Positions 1 to 9,644 are shown, numbered from the stretch's first letter. The stretch: 64,000 bases of DNA from Cellulomonas phragmiteti (GCF_016862775.1 NZ_BONP01000003.1:186001-250000); one strand, 5' to 3'. Numbers and translations: made by a program. Notes: generated by a model from the letters alone, not told the origin.

Positions 1-167
1 GCGCGACCCGTCAGGTAGGGCAGGAAGGCCTGGCAGGCGAACTGCACGACGCCGCACGCGACGGCGGCGAGCAGGATGCCCCACTGGCGCCGGGCCATCC
101 ACCACAGGTAGGTGGCGGGTCCGCGCAGCGGTGGGGTGCCGGGATCGGCCAGGGGGAGGGAACGCAC
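1..167 (-). CDS. ABC exporter, N-terminal fragment (truncated by window edge)
   Basis: Only the first 55 or so codons are inside the window; the rest lies before base 1. The peptide begins VRSLPLADPGTPPLRG, continues with WWMARRQWG and then a hydrophobic segment. This order, a short proline-rich cytoplasmic start, a basic-aromatic stretch and then the first membrane helix, is usual for the transmembrane half of ABC exporters of the MdlB/MsbA type. The start is taken as the GTG at 165-167; a TTG three codons upstream (174-176) is an alternative, and neither has a clear ribosome site. No nucleotide-binding domain is visible here, so the family call is an inference from a short fragment. Confidence 0.5.
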   Translation of the reverse strand, partial: MRSLPLADPGTPPLRGPATYLWWMARRQWGILLAAVACGVVQFACQAFLPYLTGR

Positions 168-411
168 GTCGGGCAACGTTACGGGGGGCCACCGACACCC
201 ACGAAGGCGTTTTCCCGGGCGGCGGCGCAGGGCGGCAGGAGCGCGCTCACCTGCCCCGGCGGAGGTGTGCACGGCGCACCCGCAGGGGGTGAACTCCGGC
301 GACTGGGCCCGTGGGCCCTGGCCGCCCGGGTCGTCCCCCCACGGCCGGGCCCACGGTGAGCCGGGGGGCCCTGCCCAGGGGCCCCGCCGACCGGGACGAT
401 CGGTGGGTGCC

Positions 412-765
412 TCAGTCTCCCGAGCCCGGACGGGTGCCCTCGACGCGTGCCACGACGCTGCCCGGGCGCAGGTCCCAGCGCCGGAAGCTGCCGGTCGGGG
501 CCTCGAGCACGTCCACGGCGCCGGCGCGGGGCACGACCAGGCCGAACGGCCGCAGCACGTGCACCGCGACGACGACGCCGGCGCGGTCGAGCTGCGCGAC
601 GTCGAGCGACCGGGTCATCCCGACGCCGTGCACGGAGGGCTCGTCGACGAACCACATCGCCTCGGGCAGGCGCCGACGCCCGAGCATCCCCCGCGCGCGC
701 AGCGCCCAGGTGTCGGCCAGCATGAGCGCGGCCACGTCGCGACCGTCGACCAGGAGTCGGTGCAC
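412..765 (-). CDS. DUF192 family protein
   Basis: Small protein of 117 residues with the DUF192 layout: an N-terminal strand (HRLLVDGRDVAALMLADT), the typical ARGMLGRRRLPEAMWF segment near residues 25-40, then SVHGVGMTRSLDVAQLD and a C-terminal strand pair ending in a VLEAPTGS-like turn. DUF192 proteins are small beta-barrel proteins of unknown function, often linked to envelope or secretion genes. I chose the GTG at 763-765 because the conserved fold begins there; an ATG at 882 would add about 39 residues with no similarity to the family. It diverges from the Tad pilus operon that starts at 976, so it may share its control region, but nothing proves a functional link. Confidence 0.75.
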   Translation of the reverse strand: MHRLLVDGRDVAALMLADTWALRARGMLGRRRLPEAMWFVDEPSVHGVGMTRSLDVAQLDRAGVVVAVHVLRPFGLVVPRAGAVDVLEAPTGSFRRWDLRPGSVVARVEGTRPGSGD

Positions 766-975
766 GGGGCCAGTGTGCCCGTGCGGAGCGGGGACCGACG
801 ACGCGGATGGGATGATCCGGACGATATCCTCCGGGCGCCCCCTCGCGCTGCCGGACCGCCACGCGGCCGGACGGGTGAACACGACAATCCGGACGTGCTT
901 CCGTCAGGGGCGTGGGGCACTCTCGACGTGCCGCAGCTGCGGAACCGACCATCGAGCAGACCGAGGAGGGTGGAC

Positions 976-1749
976 GTGACGGTCCTGGCGCTGAGCCCTG
1001 CGAGTCAGGTGCCCGAGGGCACGGTCGTCGCCGCACCGGACGTCGAGTCCGTCGTCGAGCGGCTCCTCGAGCTGGGCGACACCGAGCACGTGCTGGTCGT
1101 CGCGGCGGACCGTGCCGGGCACGAGGCCGCCCGGGCCGCGCGCCTGGTGCTCGGCGAGAGCCGGCTCGGCGTCCTGCGCCACGAGGCCCCGCCCACCGCG
1201 TGGTTCGTCGCCGTCGCGGCCCTGCGCATGCTGCCGCCCGTCGCGCTCGGCCTCGCCCCGGCGCTGCTCGAGGCGGTGGCACGGGACTCCCGGACGGCCG
1301 CCCTGCTCTCCTCGGTGACCGGGCTCGAGCGCCCGCGCCCGTCGATGGGCCTCGACCTGGCCAGCCGCATGCCGGGCTCCGTCTTCCGGGTCGACTGGAG
1401 CGCCCAGACGGTGGCGCGCGGCGACGCCCTCGACCTGCCCGCCGGGCTCGCCGCGATCACGGCGGCCTCGGAGCGGCCCGTGCGCGAGCTCGACGACACC
1501 GCCTGGGGCCCGACCCGGATCGAGCTGTCGGTCGACGGCACCTTCTGGGGCGCGAAGCGGTGGTTCGAGGCGACCGTGCTGCTGCGCCCGCTCGAGGAGA
1601 CCGTGGACGGGCTCCTGCGTCACGACGTCGTCGCCGCCGCGGAGAGGTGCGTCTCCTGCGCGCGGCACGTCGCCGGCGACCTCTGCGTCTTCTGCCAGAT
1701 CCCGGTGCCCTCCGGCGCCGTCCCCGCCCACTCAGGAGGACACGTATGA
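976..1749 (+). CDS. Tad-locus protein of unknown function with C-terminal zinc ribbon
   Basis: 257-residue protein that I do not recognise as a named family. It opens the Tad pilus operon and its stop overlaps the cpaB start (ATGA). The GTG at 976 is preferred because a GAGGAGG ribosome site lies 6 bases upstream. The first half is alpha/beta-like and leucine/alanine rich (VVAAPDVESVVERLLELG). The C terminus carries two CxxC pairs (Cys225/228 and Cys237/240, CVSC...CVFC) that look like a zinc ribbon. There is no signal peptide or membrane segment, so it is probably cytoplasmic. Tight coupling to cpaB suggests an assembly or regulatory role in pilus biogenesis, but this is inference from position alone. 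Confidence 0.65.
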   Translation: MTVLALSPASQVPEGTVVAAPDVESVVERLLELGDTEHVLVVAADRAGHEAARAARLVLGESRLGVLRHEAPPTAWFVAVAALRMLPPVALGLAPALLEAVARDSRTAALLSSVTGLERPRPSMGLDLASRMPGSVFRVDWSAQTVARGDALDLPAGLAAITAASERPVRELDDTAWGPTRIELSVDGTFWGAKRWFEATVLLRPLEETVDGLLRHDVVAAAERCVSCARHVAGDLCVFCQIPVPSGAVPAHSGGHV

Positions 1750-2441
1750 ACCCGCGCCAGCGGCGAGGGGCGCTCTTGCTCGTCGTCACGGCCCTCGGCG
1801 CGATCGCGGTCTTCCTCGCGGTCGTCGTCTACGTCGGTGACGTGAGCTCACGCGTCGGACCCATGACGCAGGCCCTCCAGCTCACCCGCGCGGTGGACGC
1901 CTACGAGCCCATCGAGCCCGACATGCTCGAGGTCGTCGAGGTGCCCGAGCGCTGGGTCCCGCCGACCGCGGTCCGTGACGCCCAGGCGACGAGCGGCCTG
2001 GTGGCCGCGACCGCGCTGCCCGGGGGGTCGCTGCTGCAGGAGGGGATGCTCGTGCCGCGTCCGGGCGTGCAGCCCGGCTACCGCGAGGTCGCCATCGTCG
2101 TCGACGCCGAGACCGGCGTCGCGGGCAAGGTGGCGCCGGGCGACCACGTCGACATCCTCGCGACCGTCGAGGGCGACGAGCAGCGGCCGCCGCGGTCCGA
2201 GATCTGGGTCTCCAACGCCCTGGTCCTCGAGGTCGGGCTCCCGCGCGACGTCGAGTCCTCGGACGCGGGGGGCAACTTCGGCACGACCCAGGGGGTACCG
2301 GTGACGTTCGCTCTGACCTCGAACGACGCGCTGCGTCTGGCCTACGTCGAGAGCTTCTCGGTCAAGCTGCGCCTCGCCCTGCGCGGTGACGGCGACGACC
2401 AGATCCTCACCGACGACGACCTCGTGTTCCAGGCAGGGTGA
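1746..2441 (+). CDS. cpaB: Flp pilus assembly protein CpaB/RcpC
   Basis: 231 residues with one N-terminal membrane helix (about residues 9-30), then an SAF-like region (LTRAVDAYEPIEPDMLEVVEVPE split over residues 42-65, ATALPGGSLLQEGMLV) and the RcpC/CpaB domain typified by GKVAPGDHVDILATVE. Family members are anchored in the membrane and face outward, where they are thought to help guide or gate the Flp pilus. The start ATG overlaps the preceding stop by 4 bases, so translation is probably coupled. The protein is near the short end for the family, as is common in actinobacteria. Confidence 0.88.
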   Translation: MNPRQRRGALLLVVTALGAIAVFLAVVVYVGDVSSRVGPMTQALQLTRAVDAYEPIEPDMLEVVEVPERWVPPTAVRDAQATSGLVAATALPGGSLLQEGMLVPRPGVQPGYREVAIVVDAETGVAGKVAPGDHVDILATVEGDEQRPPRSEIWVSNALVLEVGLPRDVESSDAGGNFGTTQGVPVTFALTSNDALRLAYVESFSVKLRLALRGDGDDQILTDDDLVFQAG

Positions 2442-2446
2442 CGGCC

Positions 2447-3991
2447 ATGTCGACCAAGGTCCTGCTCGCCTCCCCGGACGAGCGCACGCTCGAGCGGATG
2501 TCCCAGGTCCTCGCCGAGGCCGAGGCGATCACGCTCGTGCAGATCGTGCGCGACGCGCCCTCGATCGAGGACGCGCTCACCCGCAACCCCGACGTCGACG
2601 TGCTCGTGATCGACGACCAGCTCGACACCGGGCGCGGCCTGGCGGTCGCGCGAGCCGTGGGTGCGGCCAACCCGCTGCTCGGCATCGTCATGCTCGTCGA
2701 CCAGGCGGGCCCCGAGCAGCTGGCCGCGGCCATGGACTCGGGCGCACGCTCGGTGCTGTCCCGCTCGTCGAGCCTCGCCGAGGTCGGCTCCCGGCTCGAG
2801 GGGGTCGCCCAGTGGGTGAGCGCCGCGCGGTCGGCCGTCTCCGCCGACGCCCGCGGCGGGCGCGCCGGGCGCATCATCGCCGTCGCGGGTGCCAAGGGCG
2901 GGGTGGGCGCGTCGGTCCTGTCGGTCCTCATGGCGCGCTCGCTCGTCGGCACGCGGACCGTCGGGCTGGTCGACCTCGACCTGCAGACGGGTGACCTGGC
3001 CGCCTACCTCGGCGTGCACACCCGCCGGTCCGTGGTCGACCTGGTCGACATCGCCGGCGAGATGACCGGGCGCATCCTGCGCGAGACGTCGTACGACGTC
3101 CCCGGGGGGATCCGGCTGCTCTCGGCCCCCAACGAGGGGGAGCGCGAGGAGGAGATGACCGCCCGTGCCGCGCGCTCCGTGGTCAACGCCCTGCGCTACC
3201 AGTACGACGTCTCCGTCATCGACGTCGGGTCCCACCTGACGGAGTCCACCGCGGCCGTGCTCGAGGAGGCCGACGCGGCCGTGCTCGTCGTGACGCCCGA
3301 CCTGCCCGCGCTGCGGGCGGCACGTCGCACCCTGGCGATGTGGGAGCGGCTGGTCGTCCGACCCCGCTCGGGCGTGCACGTCGTGCTCAACCGCCAGCAC
3401 CGCAAGAACGAGGTCACCGAGGCGCTCGCCGCCAAGATCGTGGAGTCGCGGATCGACGCGGCCGTGCCGGACGGCGGCGCGGCCTTCGAGTCCGCGATGA
3501 ACACCGCGACCGTGGCCACCGCGTCGGGTCCGGCCCACACGGCGGCCGCGCGCTTCGCGGACGGCCTGGCGGGGCGCGCCGAGGAGGTGACGCCCGAGGA
3601 GGCGGTCGACGAGGGGTTCGCCGAGGCCAAGGGCCGGCGCCGCGCGCGCCGCGACGCGGGGCAGTCGTCGGTCGAGCTGCCGGTGGCCTTCGCGGTCGCG
3701 CTGCTCGTCCTGCTCCTCGCCGCCCAGGGGATCGCGTGGGGCGCCGGGTACCTGTTCGCCCGGGACGCCGCGCACGAGGGCGCCCGGACCGTCGGGATGG
3801 TCGCGTGGGGCCCGGCGGCCGTCGCGTCCGCCCGCGCCGACGCGCTCGACCAGCTGCGCGGCCCGTGGCGCGCGCGGGCGACCGTCGACGTGTCCCCGTC
3901 CGACGTCAGCGTGCACATCGTCGCGCCGACCGTGGTGCCCGGGGTCAACCTCACCTCGTCCGTGTCCGCCCACGTCCAGAGGGAGCAGTGA
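2447..3991 (+). CDS. TadZ/CpaE-like ATPase fused to a TadE-type pseudopilin
   Basis: 514 residues read as one open frame. Residues 1-115 form a degenerate receiver-like domain; residues about 140-390 form a MinD/ParA-type P-loop ATPase with the atypical AKGGVGAS Walker A seen in TadZ proteins and a DVSVIDVGSHL Walker B-like segment. After a basic linker (KGRRRARRDA) comes a class III prepilin signal at G405, followed by QSSVEL and one long hydrophobic helix, then about 85 residues typical of TadE. Normally TadZ (polar localisation ATPase) and TadE (minor pseudopilin) are separate genes. The ATG at 2447 is chosen for its AGGCAGGG ribosome site; a GTG at 2438 overlaps the cpaB stop. The fusion could be cut by prepilin peptidase after Gly405, or it could hide a sequencing frameshift, though codon usage is uniform. 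Confidence 0.85.
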   Translation: MSTKVLLASPDERTLERMSQVLAEAEAITLVQIVRDAPSIEDALTRNPDVDVLVIDDQLDTGRGLAVARAVGAANPLLGIVMLVDQAGPEQLAAAMDSGARSVLSRSSSLAEVGSRLEGVAQWVSAARSAVSADARGGRAGRIIAVAGAKGGVGASVLSVLMARSLVGTRTVGLVDLDLQTGDLAAYLGVHTRRSVVDLVDIAGEMTGRILRETSYDVPGGIRLLSAPNEGEREEEMTARAARSVVNALRYQYDVSVIDVGSHLTESTAAVLEEADAAVLVVTPDLPALRAARRTLAMWERLVVRPRSGVHVVLNRQHRKNEVTEALAAKIVESRIDAAVPDGGAAFESAMNTATVATASGPAHTAAARFADGLAGRAEEVTPEEAVDEGFAEAKGRRRARRDAGQSSVELPVAFAVALLVLLLAAQGIAWGAGYLFARDAAHEGARTVGMVAWGPAAVASARADALDQLRGPWRARATVDVSPSDVSVHIVAPTVVPGVNLTSSVSAHVQREQ

Positions 3992-4365
3992 TGCGTGCAC
4001 CGTTCCGGGACCGCCGCAGCGGGCAGCCCGACGACCGGGGCGCGGCAGCCGTCGAGCTCGTGGGGTACGTGACGATCGTCGTCATGGCCGCGCTGCTCTG
4101 CCTCCAGGGCGTGTACGTCTCGCAGGTCGGGGCCGTCGCCCAGCAGGCGGCGCGCGACGGCGCCCGCGCCCGCGCGCTGGGCCAGGACGTCGCCTCGGCG
4201 GTGTACTCGCAGGTGCCGTCCTGGGCCCGCGTCGAGGACGTCCGCGCGCAGTCCTCCGGCGGTGCCTTCGTCGTGGAGGTCGACGTGCGCGTCCCGATCG
4301 TCGTCCGGGGGGTCACCTCGGCCAGCATCGTCGTGTCCCGCGACGCCGTCATGCCGGGGAGCTGA
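3991..4365 (+). CDS. tadE: TadE-like minor pseudopilin
   Basis: 124 residues starting with a short basic leader (RAPFRDRRSGQPDDRG), then AAAVELVGYVTIVVMAALL. The glycine followed five residues later by glutamate matches the class III prepilin cleavage signal used by Flp and TadE/F proteins. A single helix is followed by a small outward domain rich in beta residues. It starts one base before the previous stop ends (TGATG), so it is translated with the fused TadZ-TadE gene. It is probably a minor pseudopilin of the Flp pilus; TadE and TadF cannot be told apart from this sequence alone. Confidence 0.85.
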   Translation: MRAPFRDRRSGQPDDRGAAAVELVGYVTIVVMAALLCLQGVYVSQVGAVAQQAARDGARARALGQDVASAVYSQVPSWARVEDVRAQSSGGAFVVEVDVRVPIVVRGVTSASIVVSRDAVMPGS

Positions 4366-4368
4366 GCC

Positions 4369-5657
<1,289 letters not shown>

Positions 5658-5661
<4 letters not shown>

Positions 5662-6581
5662 CGCCGGTCGTCATCGCGGTCCTGCTGTTCGTGACGCTCG
5701 TGCTGCTCGTCGTCACGGTCTCGGTGCTGCAGGAGGACGCCGCGCACCGCAGCCGGCTGCTGGCGGCCGTGGACGCGCAGCCCGCCTGGGGCTCGGGCCT
5801 GACGGACCGCGTCGACGCGCTGGTGCGCCGCACGCGCTGGGGCACGCGGCTGAACGCGCTGCTCGCCGGCTCCGGCCTGGGGTCGCGGTCACCGGCGATG
5901 GTGCTCCTGCTCGTGGGGGGCAGCACCGTGCTCGCGTCCGTCCTCACCTTCGCCGTCGCCGGCCGGATCGCGGCCGTCGTCGCGGGTGCCGTCGTCGTCG
6001 TGTCGTTCCGCCAGTGGCTCGAGCGCCGCCGCGAGGCCCGGATCGAGAAGTTCATCTCGCAGCTGCCCGAGCTTGCCCGGCTCCTGGCCAACGGCGCGCA
6101 GGCGGGGCTGGGCATCCGCCGCTCCATCGAGCTGGCGGCCAAGGAGATGGACGAGCCCGCCAGCAGCGAGCTGGCGCAGGTCGCCTCGGAGCTCGCGATC
6201 GGCCAGACGCTCCACGGGGCGCTCGAGCACCTGTCGGAGCGGCTGCCCTCACGCGAGCTCGTCGTCCTCGTGCAGACCCTCGTCATCCAGGGCAAGGCCG
6301 GCGGCGCGCTGGTGACGGCGCTGCAGAACATCGCCTCGACGCTCGACGAGCGCCGCCAGCTGCGACGCGAGATCACGACCGCCGTCATCGGCGCCACGTT
6401 CTCGGGTTACGCGGTGGTGCTCATCGGCGCGTTCTCGGTCGTGTTCATGAACCTGCTCTCGCCCGGTGCGCTCGACACGATGTTCGGCACGCTGCCGGGC
6501 CAGATCGCGCTCATCACCGCCACGCTGCTCTTCCTCACCGGCTTCGTCGTCATCCGGCGCGTGACGAAGGTGAGGTTCTGA
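5658..6581 (+). CDS. tadB: Flp pilus inner-membrane platform protein TadB
   Basis: 307 residues. N-terminal membrane helix (about 5-25), a pair of helices near 80-115, the T2SSF domain with KFISQLPELARLLANGAQAG and the helix-rich ELAIGQTLHGALEHLSERL, and two C-terminal membrane helices. Such proteins form the membrane platform on which the TadA ATPase acts. The GTG start at 5658 overlaps the tadA stop by 4 bases. The order TadA-TadB-TadC is the canonical one. No missing elements are seen. Confidence 0.92.
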
Positions 6582-7462
6582 TGTCGCTGCTGCTGGGGGC
6601 CTTCGCGGCCCTGCTCACCGTCCTGGGCGTCACCGGCGCGCGGATGATGCGCACCACGGGCCTGGAGGACGTCGAGGCCCAGCTGCGCACCGCGCCGACG
6701 GCGCAGCGCGAGCGGGGGTTCGGGGCGTTCCTCGACCGGCTCGGCTCGCTGTTCCTCGGGACCACCATGCGCATGTACGGCCCGGTGCGGCTGCGTCGGC
6801 TCGAGGAGACGATCCGCCGTGCCGGACGCCCCGACGGGCTGACCCTGACCGTCTACCTGCGCCGGCAGGCCGCGTTCGTCGTCATCGGCGCCGTCGGCCT
6901 CGTGGTGTTCATGGCCGCCGGGCAGCCGTGGACCGGGATCCTGCTGGCGGTCCTGCTGGCCGGGTGGATGCGGCTGTGGCTGCTGTCCGCGGGCCGCAAG
7001 CGCCAGGAGCAGATCGACATGGAGCTCCCGGACTTCCTCGACGTGCTCGGGGTCACGGTCACCGCCGGCCTTGGCTTCCGCCAGGCCGTCGAGCGCGTCT
7101 GCGAGTTCCACACCGGCCCCCTGGCCGACGAGATGCGCACCGTCCTGCAGGAGATGGGCGTCGGGGTCTCGCGGCGCCAGGCGTTCATCGCCATGCGCGA
7201 CCGCACGCGGTCCGACGGTGTCTCGGCGTTCGTGACGGCCCTGCTGCAGGCCGAGGAGCTGGGCGTGCCGCTGTCCAGCGCGCTGGACGACATCGCCTCC
7301 GACGTCCGCAAGGAGCACGCGCAGCGCGTGCGGCAGGCCGCCGCCAAGGCCGCCCCCAAGGTGTCCCTCATCGTGACGATGACGATCGTGCCCGGCACCC
7401 TCATCCTCATCGGCTCGTCGATCCTCCTCGCGAACCGCGAGGTCCTCGGTGGGATCTTCTGA
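6581..7462 (+). CDS. tadC: Flp pilus inner-membrane platform protein TadC
   Basis: 293 residues with an N-terminal helix, a central helix pair around residues 90-135, the T2SSF signature MELPDFLDVLGVTVTAGLG, and a C-terminal helix (VSLIVTMTIVPGTLILIG). It is the paralogous partner of TadB in the pilus platform. ATG at 6581 overlaps the tadB stop as TGATG. The next gene, a histidine kinase, begins 1 base after its stop, so the assembly genes and the two-component genes are likely one transcript. Confidence 0.92.
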   Translation: MSLLLGAFAALLTVLGVTGARMMRTTGLEDVEAQLRTAPTAQRERGFGAFLDRLGSLFLGTTMRMYGPVRLRRLEETIRRAGRPDGLTLTVYLRRQAAFVVIGAVGLVVFMAAGQPWTGILLAVLLAGWMRLWLLSAGRKRQEQIDMELPDFLDVLGVTVTAGLGFRQAVERVCEFHTGPLADEMRTVLQEMGVGVSRRQAFIAMRDRTRSDGVSAFVTALLQAEELGVPLSSALDDIASDVRKEHAQRVRQAAAKAAPKVSLIVTMTIVPGTLILIGSSILLANREVLGGIF

Positions 7463-7463
7463 C

Positions 7464-8654
7464 ATGACGACGCCGGTCGCGCCGGAGCGGCCGGCCCACC
7501 TCGCGATCAGCCGGGTCACCCGGCTGCTGAGCGAGGTCCGGCTCGCGACGCTCGCCGTCGCGCTGGTCTCGGCCGTCGTGGGCGGCACCGCCGACCTGGC
7601 CGACCTGTGGGTCGTGCTCCTCGCGGTGCCGTTCTCCGTGGTCCCGGCCCTCACGTGGGACACGCGCGGCGCGGCGCTGTCGCGCTCGGGGATCCTGCTG
7701 GCCTGCGACCTGGTCACCACGGTGCTCGTGCTGCTGGCGCTGTCGAGCGAGATCATGACGGTCTACGCGGCCGCGACGGTCGCGCTGCTGGGCGTCGTGG
7801 TCGGCGCACGGCTCGCGCTCGTCATGGCGGTCGCGATCGCCATGACGCTGGCCTACTCGGCGGGCGTCGAGGCGAGCGGGGCGACGTGGCTGGTCGCGCT
7901 CACGGGCGCGGTCGGCGTCACGGCGATGGCGTGGGCCGGTGCCGCCCTCGGCCGCTCCCTGCGCACGCAGGACGAGGTGGCCCAGCAGGCGGCCTTCGCC
8001 CAGGCGCGTCGTGCCGCGACCCTCGAGCGGGTCCGGATCGCCCGGGACCTGCACGACACCGCGGCGGGCGACCTGGCGGGCGCCACCATGCTCAGCGGGA
8101 CCCTCGTCGAGCGGCTCGAGCGCGAGGGCGTCTCGGAGCGCACGCTGACGATCGCGCGGCAGCTCGACAGCGCGTGCCGGGCCGCCCACCTGGACACGCG
8201 CACCGCGCTCGGTGAGCTGCGACGCGCCGGCGGTCAGCCGCTCGACGAGCTGCTCGACGTGTGCCGGCGGTGGGGCCGGGACACGGGCGTGGCCGTCGAC
8301 CTCGACCTCGACCCCGCGTACGCGGAGGTCGAGCCCGAGCTCGCCGGTGACGTGCGCGCCATGGTGCTCGAGCTGCTCGAGAACGTGCGACGGCACGCCG
8401 CGGCCCGGCACGTGGACGTCGTCGTGACGCTCGGCGGCGGAACCCTGGTGCTGACCGTGGACGACGACGGCTGCGGGATGGCCGACGACGCGGTCCCGGA
8501 GGCGCTGGCGTCCGACGGGCACTTCGGCCTGCTGGGTCTCGAGGAACGTGCCGGCAGCAGAGGGGGCCGCGTCGAGCGTGCTCCGGCTCCGCGCGGCGGC
8601 CTGCGCACCCGCGTCACGCTGCCGCTGGTGCCCGACGAGGTGGAGGTGCGATGA
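7464..8654 (+). CDS. NarL-type membrane sensor histidine kinase in Tad operon
   Basis: 396 residues: five or six membrane helices in residues 30-165 without a large extracellular loop, then a HisKA_3 dimerisation domain with the phospho-acceptor in ARDLHDTAAG (His197), and an HATPase domain with N box LELLENVRRHA, G1 box DDDGCGM and GLLGLEERA. Kinases of this kind have mostly membrane-embedded sensors that report on envelope state. It is transcribed with tadC and overlaps its response regulator by 4 bases, so it probably regulates the pilus island or is produced with it. The signal is unknown. Confidence 0.9.
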   Translation: MTTPVAPERPAHLAISRVTRLLSEVRLATLAVALVSAVVGGTADLADLWVVLLAVPFSVVPALTWDTRGAALSRSGILLACDLVTTVLVLLALSSEIMTVYAAATVALLGVVVGARLALVMAVAIAMTLAYSAGVEASGATWLVALTGAVGVTAMAWAGAALGRSLRTQDEVAQQAAFAQARRAATLERVRIARDLHDTAAGDLAGATMLSGTLVERLEREGVSERTLTIARQLDSACRAAHLDTRTALGELRRAGGQPLDELLDVCRRWGRDTGVAVDLDLDPAYAEVEPELAGDVRAMVLELLENVRRHAAARHVDVVVTLGGGTLVLTVDDDGCGMADDAVPEALASDGHFGLLGLEERAGSRGGRVERAPAPRGGLRTRVTLPLVPDEVEVR

Positions 8655-9355
8655 GGATCCTGGTCGTCGACGACAACGCGCTGATCAGACTCGGCCTGCG
8701 TGCCGCGCTGGAGGAGCTCGAGGACGTGGTGAGCGTCGACGAGGCCGGCGACGGGCAGGCGGCGCTGGACCGCGCCGCCCGGGGCGACATCGACGTCGTC
8801 CTGCTGGACGTGCGGATGCCCGGCCGCGACGGCCTGTCGGTGCTGCCGGAGCTGGTGGGGCACGCGACGGTCGTCATGCTGACCAACACGGACGACCTGG
8901 GCGCGGTGGGGGAGGCCATGCGCGCCGGCGCGGCCGGCTACATCATCCACGGCTCGCTGCAGCCCTCGGGGATCGGCGCGGCCATCCGCGCCTGCCTGGC
9001 GGGCGGCACGGTGATGTCCGGGCTGGAGCCGTGGGCCTCGCTCACGCCGCCGGAGCCGCCCGCGACGCCGTCGGTGGGCTCCGGAGGGCGGCGCGACGAC
9101 CTGTCGACGCGCGAGGCCGAGATCATGGACGTCGTCGCGCAGGGGCTGACCAACACCCAGATCGCACGGCAGCTGTTCCTGTCCGAGAAGACGGTGAAGA
9201 ACCACATCAACCGCATCTTCGCGAAGCTCGGCGTGACCAACCGGGCGCACGCCGTCGCCGTGTGGCTGGGCACGGACGCTGGGCCCGCGGGCCCAGGGAC
9301 GAATGGGACCGCAGTGGGTCCTGGGCCGCTCGTGGACGGGCGGCCACGCCCGTAG
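8651..9355 (+). CDS. LuxR/NarL-family response regulator in Tad operon
   Basis: 234 residues: receiver domain with DDN acidic pair, phospho-acceptor Asp53 in LLDVRMPG and Thr78, then a LuxR-type helix-turn-helix (LSTREAEIMDVVAQGLTNTQ, LSEKTVKNHINRIFAKLGV) and a proline/glycine-rich tail of about 25 residues. The invariant switch lysine that normally follows the fourth strand (GYxxK) is replaced by His100 in AGYIIHGS, so phosphorylation coupling may be altered. It is the cognate partner of the kinase it overlaps. The Flp pilin promoter lies directly downstream and is an obvious candidate target, though no binding site can be proven. Confidence 0.9.
   Translation: MRILVVDDNALIRLGLRAALEELEDVVSVDEAGDGQAALDRAARGDIDVVLLDVRMPGRDGLSVLPELVGHATVVMLTNTDDLGAVGEAMRAGAAGYIIHGSLQPSGIGAAIRACLAGGTVMSGLEPWASLTPPEPPATPSVGSGGRRDDLSTREAEIMDVVAQGLTNTQIARQLFLSEKTVKNHINRIFAKLGVTNRAHAVAVWLGTDAGPAGPGTNGTAVGPGPLVDGRPRP
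9281..9294. repeat. Paired GGGCCC hexamers upstream of the flp promoter
   Basis: GGGCCC occurs twice with 2 bases between the copies, inside the 3' end of the response regulator gene and about 60 bases upstream of the flp -10 box. The same arrangement is found at 305-318. GGGCCC is common by chance in DNA this GC-rich, so the functional meaning is weak. Confidence 0.25.
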
Positions 9356-9358
9356 CGT
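9353..9358 (+). promoter_or_regulatory. Putative -10 box of the flp pilin gene
   Basis: TAGCGT fits the TAnnnT -10 pattern seen before many genes in this window. It would start transcription near 9365 and leave a leader of about 50 bases with an AGGAGGA ribosome site at 9401-9407. No convincing -35 box is visible. Confidence 0.45.
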
Positions 9359-9413
9359 CGTCCTTGTCAGAACGGACTTCGGGGCGCTGGCCCCACGCTC
9401 AGGAGGAAACACC

Positions 9414-9638
9414 ATGGAGAACCTCACGCGCCGCGCGCTCGCCGTCCGCCTCGCCGTCACCGGCATCGTCCTCGGTGCGTTCGACCGCGCCGGCCGGGAC
9501 GACCGCGGCCAGGGCTCGGTCGAGTACGTCGGTATCATCCTGGTCGTCGTCGCGATCATCGGCGTCGTCATCGCCGCCGCGTCCGGCCTGGGCGGCACGA
9601 TCGTCTCCCGCCTGTCCGAGGCCATCAGCGGCATGTGA
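9414..9638 (+). CDS. flp: Flp-type major pilin
   Basis: 74 residues. A basic leader of about 32 residues ends in DDRG, followed by QGSVEYVGIILVVVAIIG, the hallmark Flp sequence with Glu at +5 and Tyr at +6 after the cleavage glycine. Only about 42 residues remain in the mature pilin, a normal size for Flp. It has its own promoter and a strong ribosome site, and is followed by two strong hairpins, which suits a subunit needed in large excess over the assembly machinery encoded upstream. Cleavage would need a TadV-type peptidase, which is not encoded in the window. Confidence 0.92.
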   Translation: MENLTRRALAVRLAVTGIVLGAFDRAGRDDRGQGSVEYVGIILVVVAIIGVVIAAASGLGGTIVSRLSEAISGM

Positions 9639-9644
9639 TCCGCC

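Noticed and set aside
305-318. GGGCCC pair near the window start as a pilus operator
   Set aside because: It lies in the gap between two minus-strand genes, not before a Tad gene, and GGGCCC is frequent by chance here. Only a loose parallel with 9281-9294.
179-1282. Long minus-strand frame opposite the first Tad gene, rich in Arg, Pro and Ala
   Set aside because: It is the antisense of DUF192 upstream DNA and of a well-supported plus-strand gene. Composition is arginine/proline rich with no recognisable motif, as expected for shadow frames in DNA of this GC content.
2342-4000. 552-codon minus-strand frame opposite the TadZ-TadE gene
   Set aside because: High His/Gly/Arg content and no motifs; the plus strand encodes clear ATPase and pseudopilin features.
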